DNA of 64,000 bases from Cladochytrium replicatum (lineage: Eukaryota > Chytridiomycota > Chytridiomycetes > Cladochytriales > Cladochytriaceae), in the NCBI GenBank assembly GCA_025526935.1, contig JAHLKD010000101.1:62001-126000 (forward strand). The letters run 5' to 3'. Shown here one piece after another: positions 1-9,011 of the stretch. Numbering within the stretch: position 1 is the first letter of the stretch; each line of letters begins with the position of its first letter. The notes below the pieces were generated by a model, which worked only from the letters and a program-made list of their open reading frames with translations, had not been told where the DNA came from and ran no database searches. The translations under genes and the position numbers were made by a program.

Positions 1-1570
1 ACCAATATTGTATCTCCAACGCCTTAGTTCAAGTTTCACAATTTTGTTTCTCTCGAAAGTATGTTCCTTTCTGGGAAGTTTACCTGGAAGGATTCACCCC
101 ATCCGCCGTCCGCATTCTGTCGCCCAATAAGGAAGTCATACACGCATTGCGTACGCTCTTGCTATCTATCGAGATAGAACTTCAGAAATCCCAAATTCAT
201 GTTGAAAATGAAATTTTGAACCAACCTGTTCTGGCAAAAGTCTCCCGCGCTAGCGATGCTCTCCTGCGATACGTAAAGCAAACGCCCCAGCTTCCAAACC
301 AGCTTCCGTCTTCCTTGAGCTTTCCGAATCCAGTCAACAGCACGCGTTATGTACTTTCTTTTCAATCTAAAATTGAGAATGTGTCCAGGTTAAGTCTCAG
401 ATACAACTTCCTGTATCTGCTTTGTGCAATGATTTTGGTTGTGTTTTTTGAACGACCCGAGACCGTGCACAACGGCAGTAGTGCATTCGGGGTAGTTGTA
501 TTCAACCATGATGTTTGCTACAGATCTTGCGTTGAGAAACTTCAACGCCGAATCAATTATCAACATATGCTCACCCGCTAGCTGTTTCGATGGGTACTCC
601 ACTTGATCGAATCGTAGTCTTCCACGTACAGTTCCTGTGCATGAATGCAGATGAGGAAAAGAAACAGGAAGAATAAGGGAAACTCACTTTGCGCAACTCC
701 CGAATCAGATCAGTCTCATCCAATCTTTGCATCGGTGTGCGTACAGCCATCCCATGGGTAAATACAAAGCTCGGCAATGACACCACCAATTTCCAGGGTG
801 AAGTGGAACTCAGTCTGGAAGAAGCCTGTATTTTTATCAGCGATATTTTCAAACAAAGCACCTTTTTTCAAATGCACCAGAGTTCCGGTGGAACGGGATT
901 TATCCCTTCGTATTCGTACAGGTTCATAAGCGAAAGCCAGAACTTTTCCCCAATGCGGCGAGGCGAGGGCTCCACCTGTTCCAAAATGGTTGAGCAAAGT
1001 CACGGAAATTTTTTGATTTTCGCTAACTTACCAAGCATGTGCAATGTTTTCCGAGCTTCGATGCACACTGGATTGTCCGCAGGGAGTCCAGCAAATGGAA
1101 AGACAGGACATTCAAAGCAGTACCAAACACGGTCGAGTCGCTCTCAAAGTGTCTTTGAGATCACAATAGCTTTAATTTGCATCGACGTAGATTTTCTCTA
1201 TTTCAAGTACATTCCCCAACCTCCATCCTGCCGATGCGCGCGATTTCAGGCATCGTATGATCTCCTTTGGATGATGCCCTTCCGGCCAAGACGCACCCGT
1301 CGCATAGTACGCAATCCGTTGCGCGGGGCCTCAATCGGTGTCTTTGGCATCAGGAGGAGGACAGTTGCCTCCTGCATAACGCGTCAACATCGCGAAGTCA
1401 AAAAGGCTATGTGAACGCTCACGTTGTATTCCGAGCCAGTACTTGTCCGCGGCGGTTTGGGGCCAGGTTTTCAGGTCCTCGTCGTCGGTGAGGTAGTGCT
1501 ATGTTTGTCGCCCGTCTTCGACTTTCATTCTCCATCGCGTGGTGGATGTTCGTTTCGGATGTAGTTTACG
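1..1570 (-). pseudogene. ERG7: Lanosterol synthase (oxidosqualene cyclase) pseudogene, cut by window start
   Basis: Conserved lanosterol-synthase blocks appear in order on the minus strand but in changing frames: WRMKVEDGRQT then HYLTDDEDLKTWPQT with ADKYWLG (about 1540-1420), TPIEAPRNGLR (about 1345), ARKTLHMLGG then WGK/FW (1060-960), YEYEGINPVPPELW (about 915-875), IRELRKELYVEDYDSIKW (about 700-590), IMVEYNYPECTTAVV (about 515-470), DGSWFGSWGVCFTY (about 295-255) and QNADGGWGESF (about 110-80). The enzyme cyclises 2,3-oxidosqualene in ergosterol synthesis. Disruptions: the conserved Trp of GRQTWHYL is a TAG stop (1499-1501); an extra A shifts WGKFW; a stop follows PPELW; a shift precedes DGSW; and parts of the N-terminal and middle regions are missing. 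Introns cannot explain an in-frame TAG inside a conserved block. The family identity is secure and the pseudogene call is strong. Confidence 0.85.
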
Positions 1571-1723
1571 ACCATTGTTTGGTGTTGTTTGCAGGAGAGC
1601 CTTGCCTTTCAGATACATCCATTCGCACATGAAGGCACCCTTCCATGGGAAGGGCTTGTGTCGCGTTTTGTCGCATTTTCTGATGTTTTTTAAAGAACGT
1701 TACATTTTACATGAATAACAGCA
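1571..1723. other. Short intergenic gap
   Basis: Lies between the 5' end of the ERG7 relic and the stop of the XRCC4-like gene. No coding pattern or structured element is seen. Confidence 0.4.
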
Positions 1724-3399
1724 TCATCGTAGCCGGTTCATGATGGATTCCGTTGATGCAGACTTTGACGACGCTCTCATCGACGTCGGTTTCTCAGGTG
1801 TAGGCGACAATGCCAACTCCTCATTCACGGTTCCCCTCTTCCGCGGTTTTGGCGTAGTTGTGCGGACAGACTCTATCATCTCGTCCTTCTTTGCAGGTTG
1901 AGCACCGGCCATTGGCTTGGCACGTGCCACGGCAGTCAGACGTGTGTCCAGAAAGTTTAAGCGAATGGGCGGCTCATCGTCGGATGAAGAATCTGCTGCA
2001 CCGGCCCGCATGGACGAACTGGGCCTACTTTGTGCAGCCGTGCGACCATTGTTTATAGTTGATGTCGGCTCACGGGTCGGGTTAATCTTAATGCGTTGAG
2101 AACTTGGTGACTCTGGATGATCTGATGGTGGAACATCAGCTCGACGTTTCCGATTCAAAACGTCATTGTTTGCGGGAAAGCTGTGATCAATCAGACCGAT
2201 TAATAGACCTGGGATCTATTGGTCTCACCTCTGGGTTGTCTCTGTAACTTCTCTTTTTGGCTCGATCTTCACTTTGTCTTTGGAATCAATTCGATCAAGT
2301 AATGTCTTGGCTTCCTCCGCTTGCGGGAGGGAGTTTATATGAGATCTATGCCGCGATAATATTCATTCAGCATTTTACCTTGGTGTCTTAACGCATTATG
2401 GAGTTGCTTTGCTTTGCTTTTCTTCTGATTGAGCACTTCTTTGAACTTGACAAAAGGTAAATGATCGATAAAAATTTACCCAGCTTTCTTATATACCTTT
2501 GTGTAGAGAGCCGCGCTTTCGTCCGCTGTGTCTTTCTTCATTGCCTCGATTGCCGTCAATGAGTCATTTCGCTGTTTTCGTAACTTTTCCGCAGTTTTGT
2601 TGACTTCCTCCATTTTTGCCTGTGTAACAATAGATCAGGGAGGTGTTCTTCCTTTATCCCCATGTCCGAAATTACATAAATGTCCTGTCGCTCTCGTACC
2701 AGCTCTTCGACCCACTTAAGCAGAGTTCCACATGGCGATTCCTCGGTGGAACCCTTTAGCTTCAATGGAAGCTTTCCAAGCGTATACTGCAATGCTGATG
2801 AATTAACGTTTGATTCCGCTGCTGTCAAATAATTTTCTGTACCTTAATGTTGCTTTCTGGCACCAACGCCCAAGAAATCTAATACCTCTTAATCACATTG
2901 AGTTCGATCCAAGGAGTTGGTATGCAACATACCTCTCCATCTCTGCGACTGCCGACAATTCTAAATCCGCACCAAGTTTCCTGCGCTTCACCGTCTGCAC
3001 CAGATTCTTCAGTAATCGATCTGAATCGCTTCCCCGAAAGCGCGGCACGGGTTGCATCAAGATATTCTTCGTCTGTCATGGAATCATCATCCTTATCAAT
3101 GACATTTCGCCGCGCACGTTCGAGATCCGCCCATTTAACTGATACAACCACAAGAGCTTGATTATAAGTGATGTAAGTAATCTGTGACAACCCGATATCT
3201 CACCTTGGGCAGACCACACCGATTCCTCGCTTGCAACAGTCAACGACACGACCACTCGATTGTCTCTGGTCCCACTCCCACTCCACTCGTTCCAGTTGCA
3301 GCAAACGAACTGCAGCGGCATATCCCCGTTTTCCTCGTCGATCATCAGCCCGTCCTCCAGCCCCCTCGCAACCTCCACCCTCGCAAACGTGGTTTCCAT
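1724..3399 (-). CDS. XRCC4: XRCC4-like non-homologous end-joining factor
   Basis: Multi-exon minus-strand gene. Exon 1 (3399-3204) starts METTFARVEV and holds the head-domain strand VVVSLTVASEESVWSAQ. After an intron comes VKWADLERARR, then DDDSMTDEEYLDATRAAL. Next are a small exon ISWALVPESNIK and YTLGKLPLKLKG, which match the head-domain motif ahead of the XRCC4 stalk. A coiled-coil follows, KMEEVNKTAEKLRKQRND, leading to FKEVLNQKKSKAKQLHNAL, which resembles the DNA ligase IV-binding helix of XRCC4. The last exon (to 1724) is a polar, Ser/Pro-rich tail. In the family the protein dimerises through the coiled-coil, binds ligase IV and XLF, and promotes double-strand-break ligation in the nucleus. 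The start at 3399 leaves 136 nt to the divergent IQ-motif gene, which suggests a shared promoter. Domain order supports XRCC4/Lif1 over SAS-6 or XLF relatives. Confidence 0.85.
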
Positions 3400-3535
3400 A
3401 GTCAGTATCCAGCAGTGTGATATCACCCCAACTTTTAAACCAAAAACCAAAACGCGACTCGGTGACACGTCGCGGGTGAACCTTTGTGGATCGAAATCAA
3501 CTCAAGAATTATACGAACGCTCCTGCAAACAGAAA
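3400..3535. promoter_or_regulatory. Shared upstream region of divergent XRCC4-like and IQ-motif genes
   Basis: Only 136 nt separate the two chosen start codons, so both promoters must lie here or overlap the genes. No TATA box is evident. Inferred from spacing only. Confidence 0.4.
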
Positions 3536-5593
3536 ATGGTCGAGTGCTCTCCACGAACATCCATCTCTCCACGGCTGCACGACTACGATGACTCAGAGCC
3601 AATCTGCTTCTTCGGGGAGCTGACTGAAGAGGAGCGTCTTATGAACACCGCTGTCTACCGGAGAGCAACCCTGGTGCTTCCTCAAGGTGGATGGAAGGCT
3701 GCATCAACATCAAGGAAGGATACGTTGGATTCGGACGATGCGGACGACAACTACACCCTTAACCAGTCGAACCTACTGGATGCCATTCGATATCCAGATA
3801 GGCACGCCGTGCAGCGGCACAAAAATCAACTGTTATTACGATCATTGTTTCTCTGGAGAAACAGGACTGTCTCACGAATGCAAAGAACAGCGGAAATGAA
3901 CCGACGGGTTGAACGGTCAACAGTGTTAGTACAGTCCCTGGTGCGGCAGCATCAGGCAACGGATCTATTCTTACGACTTAAATGGGGTGCTGTTATGGTT
4001 CAATCATGTTATCGGACTCGTCGCTGCCAAGATCGCTATGTTTATCTTTCCACGGCTGCTTTCCTTGTCCAGGAATGGTGGAGGGCAATCAGCGACGCAA
4101 GAAAGCTGGGCGCAGAATGTCGCGAAAGATATATGTCGCGGAAGAAGGCATCCATCCGAATCCAGAGGTGGTGGCGTTCAGAGACAGCACGGATCGAAGC
4201 TGCTAAACCGACGAAATTACAAGAGGCAGTATCACCTGCCACGTATACGGATGACAGCAAAAAATCGGAAGCATTGAGCCCAGCAACTGCAGAATCTATA
4301 GCAGAACGCAGAACATCACCGAGGATTCGCCAACAATCTAAAGCCGAACCATCGAGTCCTGTTGGGGTACCTCATTCGGAGCAGCCTGAAGTTGTTATTT
4401 CATCCACCGAGGCCCCACAAAATGAAGTCCCGCCAAACCCAAACAACCCGATTACTCCGGCGTTGGCTGATAATTCCTTGGTGGATCCCGAAAAACCTGT
4501 CGTCGAGGTGAATGATGTCGTTGCCGAGAAAAAGAGAGCCATGGAAGAGATACAAAAGCGACGACAGATGCTGTTGGAACGCCAGAAAAAGTTACTCGAA
4601 AAATCTGCCTCCTCCGGGTCGAAATTGGTTCGAGCACCGGGAACAAAGATTCCAACTGCAATTGTAAAGGATGCCATCGTCGCAAACCAAACCATTTCTG
4701 GCATCCCTGTAATTGCACCGGCGGCTGTCCCAACGTATCTGCCTGTACCGCTATCAGCAGCATCAATACGAGCCCCAACAGAATCAGTCCCGGGCGTCGC
4801 TACATTCGAGCATCGTGAACCAATTACAGACACCACAAGAATGACCAGAAACAAAGCCGCGTCCATGCAGGACCTCAACATCCTCACCGAGCGAAACACA
4901 CAGCTCAACAATGGTTTCAAATTCGTGCACATCAAGGTCGCAGTCATCAAAAAGGACGGTCCGAAACCACCGAGTCCGAGCGAGCTGCTCAAGAAGCGAA
5001 TGGAGCAGCGACAAAAGGACAATGAAGTGAAGAGCGGTGGGCCGGCGAAAAAGTTTGAGCTTGATGCGGAAGGCGAGGAGGACTTGGAGGAAGCGAATGC
5101 GGAGAACGAGGAGCCGGCTGCTGGTGCGATCTTTGGTCGGAAGCGGCCGAGTCGGAAACGCGGGAAAGTGGGCGATGTGGGATTGGGAGAGTCTTCCACG
5201 AGCACTGTCGAAACTGCCTCTGCGGAACTTCCGCCCCCCGCACCAACCGGTGTGAAATGGGCGGAAGTGCTCGAGGAGTTTAAACCCTTGGTCCCGATCG
5301 TGCTGCCCAACACAGCCGCAATCCGGAGCAAAGAGCGGGCATTCCCTGCACGGTCGTGTCTCAAACTGCTACACGACTCGTGGGACAGAACGGAACCCGA
5401 CTTCTTGTTGGCTCCGAAAGGCGCAAAGGAGGTGGTGATCGTGCAGAGGCTTGCGTTTGAAGAAGAAGCAGTAGAGACGGCTGGACCGCAGAAGAAAGTT
5501 TGTGCTTCTGGTCCGCAGAGGAAGAGCGTTGCGTCGAATGCTGGAGCGACGCCGATGAAATCGGGTGGTGCGAAGCGGGTGAAGAAGAAGTGA
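3536..5593 (+). CDS. IQ-motif (calmodulin-binding-type) protein
   Basis: Uninterrupted reading frame of about 685 aa from MVECSPRTSISPR. The same frame is open further upstream, to 3260, but that would overlap XRCC4 exon 1, so the later ATG is preferred. Residues about 90-230 carry several IQ-like helices (VQSLVRQHQA, MVQSCYRTRRCQDRYV, VQEWWRA, IRIQRWWRS), which bind calmodulin or light chains in other proteins. A basic, Gln/Lys/Glu-rich helix follows (AMEEIQKRRQMLLERQKKL). The C-terminus has two conserved-looking blocks, FKFVHIKVAVIKK and KWAEVLEEFKPLVP then ARSCLK, and a basic tail ending KRVKKK. The middle is disordered and Pro/Ala/Glu-rich. I do not recognise the family. A cytoskeletal or mitotic scaffold role is only a guess from the IQ array. 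Confidence 0.65.
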   Translation: MVECSPRTSISPRLHDYDDSEPICFFGELTEEERLMNTAVYRRATLVLPQGGWKAASTSRKDTLDSDDADDNYTLNQSNLLDAIRYPDRHAVQRHKNQLLLRSLFLWRNRTVSRMQRTAEMNRRVERSTVLVQSLVRQHQATDLFLRLKWGAVMVQSCYRTRRCQDRYVYLSTAAFLVQEWWRAISDARKLGAECRERYMSRKKASIRIQRWWRSETARIEAAKPTKLQEAVSPATYTDDSKKSEALSPATAESIAERRTSPRIRQQSKAEPSSPVGVPHSEQPEVVISSTEAPQNEVPPNPNNPITPALADNSLVDPEKPVVEVNDVVAEKKRAMEEIQKRRQMLLERQKKLLEKSASSGSKLVRAPGTKIPTAIVKDAIVANQTISGIPVIAPAAVPTYLPVPLSAASIRAPTESVPGVATFEHREPITDTTRMTRNKAASMQDLNILTERNTQLNNGFKFVHIKVAVIKKDGPKPPSPSELLKKRMEQRQKDNEVKSGGPAKKFELDAEGEEDLEEANAENEEPAAGAIFGRKRPSRKRGKVGDVGLGESSTSTVETASAELPPPAPTGVKWAEVLEEFKPLVPIVLPNTAAIRSKERAFPARSCLKLLHDSWDRTEPDFLLAPKGAKEVVIVQRLAFEEEAVETAGPQKKVCASGPQRKSVASNAGATPMKSGGAKRVKKK

Positions 5594-5759
5594 GAGTGGT
5601 TCGAAGAAATTGGAGTGTGAGTCCAGGCGCCCGTGTTGTATAGTTTTTGTGTTTGTCTATATGTGCTGTACTTCAGGCTAGTTAAAATTCTTCACAAATG
5701 ACTCTTTCAGGCCACACAGTTTTTTGTATTCATTCACTAACTTTATATTTACAATTTGC
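5594..5759. other. Convergent 3' region
   Basis: 166 nt between the stop of the IQ-motif gene and the stop of the XPD gene. It is AT-rich and probably holds both 3' UTRs and polyadenylation signals. Confidence 0.4.
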
Positions 5760-8700
5760 TCAATCATCAATGTCCATATGTACCGCCTGTCGCTCGGATG
5801 AGATCGCAGCCGAGTCCCGTTTGGCGGCCTCCTCCACCATCTTCATGTCCCAGAGCGATATGCCCAGTTGCGAGCCTTCAAAAGGCTGAGCCATCGATCT
5901 CAAGAATTTGCGCGATATCGCGACGGCCATGTCTGTCGACAGGTTTAGAGATGCTTCAGACATGGCGGCCGTAATCCATCGAGGGAGCTTGGATCGTTTA
6001 TCGGCCCTAGCAAAGCGCTGCAAGAAGAACCAGCATTTAATAGAACATCAAACAAAAGGGAATCCCATCTCCTATTTTACCTTGTCTGCAAACACCATGA
6101 GCCCGTAATCCGTTTTCCCTCTCAAGACTCGCCCCACGCATTGCGCACCGTGCCGCATGGCGTCGAAAGTCAGAAAATCGTTCTCCCTGACTTTAAAGTT
6201 GTCCCGAAGATACTCGAGCCGAGCTTTCAGGATTCTGCTTTCGGTGTACTGGTACGGAATCCCGAACAGGATCACAGCGCGTCCGTAGTTGTGGTCGAAA
6301 TCGACACCTTCGGACACTTTGCCGCGAGCGACGGACATGAGGACTGCACCGCGTCCGTTGTCGCATGCCTAATCAAGGATTTAAACCAGTTCTTGCAAAT
6401 ATTGTTATGGTGCCACTCACTGTTCGGAAGTTCTCGAGAGCCACACTCGTCTCCGCTGCGTCGGGAGTTTCGATGAAGATGAGCTTGTACTTGAGCAGCT
6501 CCTGCAACATTCCCTATAGATTCCCGAATTGAAGATACGAAGAAAATGGAAGTCCTTGGTGATGTCTCACCAATGAGTTCCACTCTGACACGATGGATTC
6601 CATATACAAGTAACTGGGGAAGAAGCATACGAGACCGTCCGGCACAACCTTTGCAAACTCAAGGAGAATGTTTCCATAGTTCCGAACCACAGCTAAATCG
6701 TGTCGCACTTCGAATTTGGAGCTCACGGCAACTTGGTCGCTCCCTCGCGTGATGATCAGTGGGAGGAAACAATTGCGTGTCAGTGACATTTGGTACGACT
6801 CCATTACGACGGGTTTGAATCCCAGAAGGGTGGGATAGAGCTCCAAGGGCGAGAGTGTACCAGAAGTAATCACGACTGAACTGAATCGATCGAATACGGG
6901 TTTGATTGTTATTGTTGCATCCAAACATCTGTTTCCAAACACCTGAGCATAGGGGAAAGAAAGGGCTCTTATGGGAATCATTACTCACGTAAGGTGCAAG
7001 ATTGGGTTTGGAATCGTGTCCAAGTCATTCTCGAAAGGTTCGAGAATCAGCAGGAAGCCTTTCTGATAAGTGGCAACAAGTGTTGCGAATGCCGCGACTT
7101 TGCTCAGACCACCGTACTCGGTGAGATCAGACAATTCCAGGGTTCGTATAAGCATCGACAAGCGTTCAGCACAAAACCTGAGTGAAAATGATTTAGAAGT
7201 CGTCAATATGAAGGGGTGCGACATACTTCAGCGGCTTCTTTTCAATGAATGTTACTTCGCGCACATGCTGAAGGAATGAAGTTGGACTCTCAGCGACGAC
7301 ATGCATTACCCGTAATCTCGTCTATTTGGAAACCAGGAAGTTCAGAGACAGCGTGTGAACCGTTCAGATTCTCTTCTGTACCTTGAGATACTCAACAAAG
7401 CGTCTCAAAAACGCAATGAAATGTTCAGCTCGGCGAATATTCCCCGGAACTGCTTCTTGCAGAATGTCGTCAGGTAATACTGGGACAATGTATCAGCAAA
7501 TGTTCATTGTTATCAAAACATTATCTCACCTGGATTGGCCATGATCTCGTCGGTTTCTCTTGATTTCTGAACTTCCCGTAAACCTTTGAGAAATTCAGTA
7601 TCTTGATAATTAAATCAGTTAAACGCAGGTACCGTTAACAAGCTTTGTGTATTCGTCTTGCAGTTTCTGTGAGTTGGACTGACGCAATCTTAGAAACCAG
7701 GTAAGATCCATTTATCGATGTTGGGTCTCCGCACATACGTACTCATCCATTTTCCGAGACAGCACTTGGATGCTCCTTGAGCTTGATTCCAGCACAGATC
7801 GCGTGATATCAATACTCATTGCTTCAGTACAGACGTTGTCTATAAATAAATAAACAACTTTCTGAGCCATCTCTGTCAATACAGTTCACGGGGAGCTTAC
7901 CAATGTTGTGGGCTTCGTCGAAAATAACGATCGCGTCTTTGGAAAGCTCTTTAGAAACTTTTTCAGCCACTTTCGGATCGAGGAGGTAGTGGTAACTGTA
8001 AATCACTACATTTGCCCATGCAATCTTCATGAAATTGTGTAAAGTTGTGTCACATCAAAGACAAGGTTGCACGTACCATTCTTCTCGCCAAAAAGTATGG
8101 ACAGTAAGAATTTTCCCGGCCAAATTCTTTCAGATCTTCAAGTGTATATACGCCGGCAGGCATCTTAGCACCCGAATCAGCGTTTTCGAGAGACTAAGAT
8201 ACAATTTTAGAGGTGCAGGATTAGAAAACATCCGGTGCATACCTCGTAAAAGCCGCAGGTCTCGACTTCGCCTGGCTCGGATCTGCTGGCGCGTTCTCTC
8301 ACCCACGAAGCAGTCAGACTTCGACATTTCCCGTCTACGGCTGCTCCGATGCGCTCTTTGCTGACCTTCAAGCCAAAATCAGTGCGTGCTGTCGGATTGA
8401 CGATTAATCAGTGACGTTGCGTACCTCGGGGTGCACACAGAGATTTCTACGGGAGGTCAAACCGAGACCTAAAAAGTTTTCATTGAGGCCCTGCGAAGCT
8501 CGGTATTTCATCAATCGCTTCAATTCCGCAAGCGCTTTGTCGATCTCAGGCACAGTTCGTGAGCAATAGATAAGCTTTCTCTTCTCTGGGTAGTGCTATG
8601 TTGATCACTGGTTAAAACTCGTCGGTGGACCGTTGGATATACGCTGGAACTGCTCACCATTTGATATGCTACAATGAGCGAAAGTAGCGTGATCGTTTTC

Positions 8701-8945
8701 CCAGTTCCTGAAGGCATTTCGAGCAAGCAGTGACCCTTAAAGAAGACTGCATTAGGCTGGTGATGAGAATCGATATCACACCAAAAACCTTTGCATCGAG
8801 AGCCCTTTTGAGATCCCGCATGTAGGCATACTGCTCGGGGTATATGTAATCATACGGGAAGTATATCGGCAGTCCGTCTAGTACGAATCTGCGCCTTGCA
8901 TGAGCAAACTCGCTGTGTTCTCACAATCAAAGCAACGAACCTCAT
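5760..8945 (-). CDS. RAD3: TFIIH 5'-3' DNA helicase XPD/Rad3
   Basis: About a dozen exons encode a full XPD-type Fe-S helicase. The N-terminus reads [21 protein letters not shown], where the first exon is only 5 nt (ATGAG, 8945-8941) and is spliced to 8888. Walker A is [11 protein letters not shown]. The four Fe-S cysteines are present ([25 protein letters not shown]). The DEAH box is [10 protein letters not shown]. The C-terminal helicase motifs [11 protein letters not shown] and [14 protein letters not shown] follow, and the end [15 protein letters not shown] then AVHMDIDD matches the family C-terminus. XPD opens DNA in nucleotide-excision repair and tethers the CAK module in TFIIH. It is transcribed divergently from PAN2. 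No disruption was seen. Some internal exon ends were not resolved base by base. Confidence 0.93.
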
Positions 8946-9011
8946 CACTCACTGCGCTTGTGGTTGTTCTGCCGAAATGGCTTAGCACGACAGTTGGATT
9001 AATTGCGTGAA
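8946..9011. promoter_or_regulatory. Very compact bidirectional promoter, XPD / PAN2
   Basis: 66 nt lie between the two start codons, so 5' UTRs and core promoters of two housekeeping genes must overlap. No clear TATA element is seen. Confidence 0.45.

Noticed and set aside
689-1414. 241-aa plus-strand frame at the left end
   Set aside because: Overlaps the ERG7 relic on the other strand and has no recognisable motif. Its existence reflects antisense composition.
4372-5364. 330-aa open frame on the minus strand opposite the IQ-motif gene
   Set aside because: Ser/Ala/Pro-rich shadow of the real plus-strand exon, with no motif or start context.
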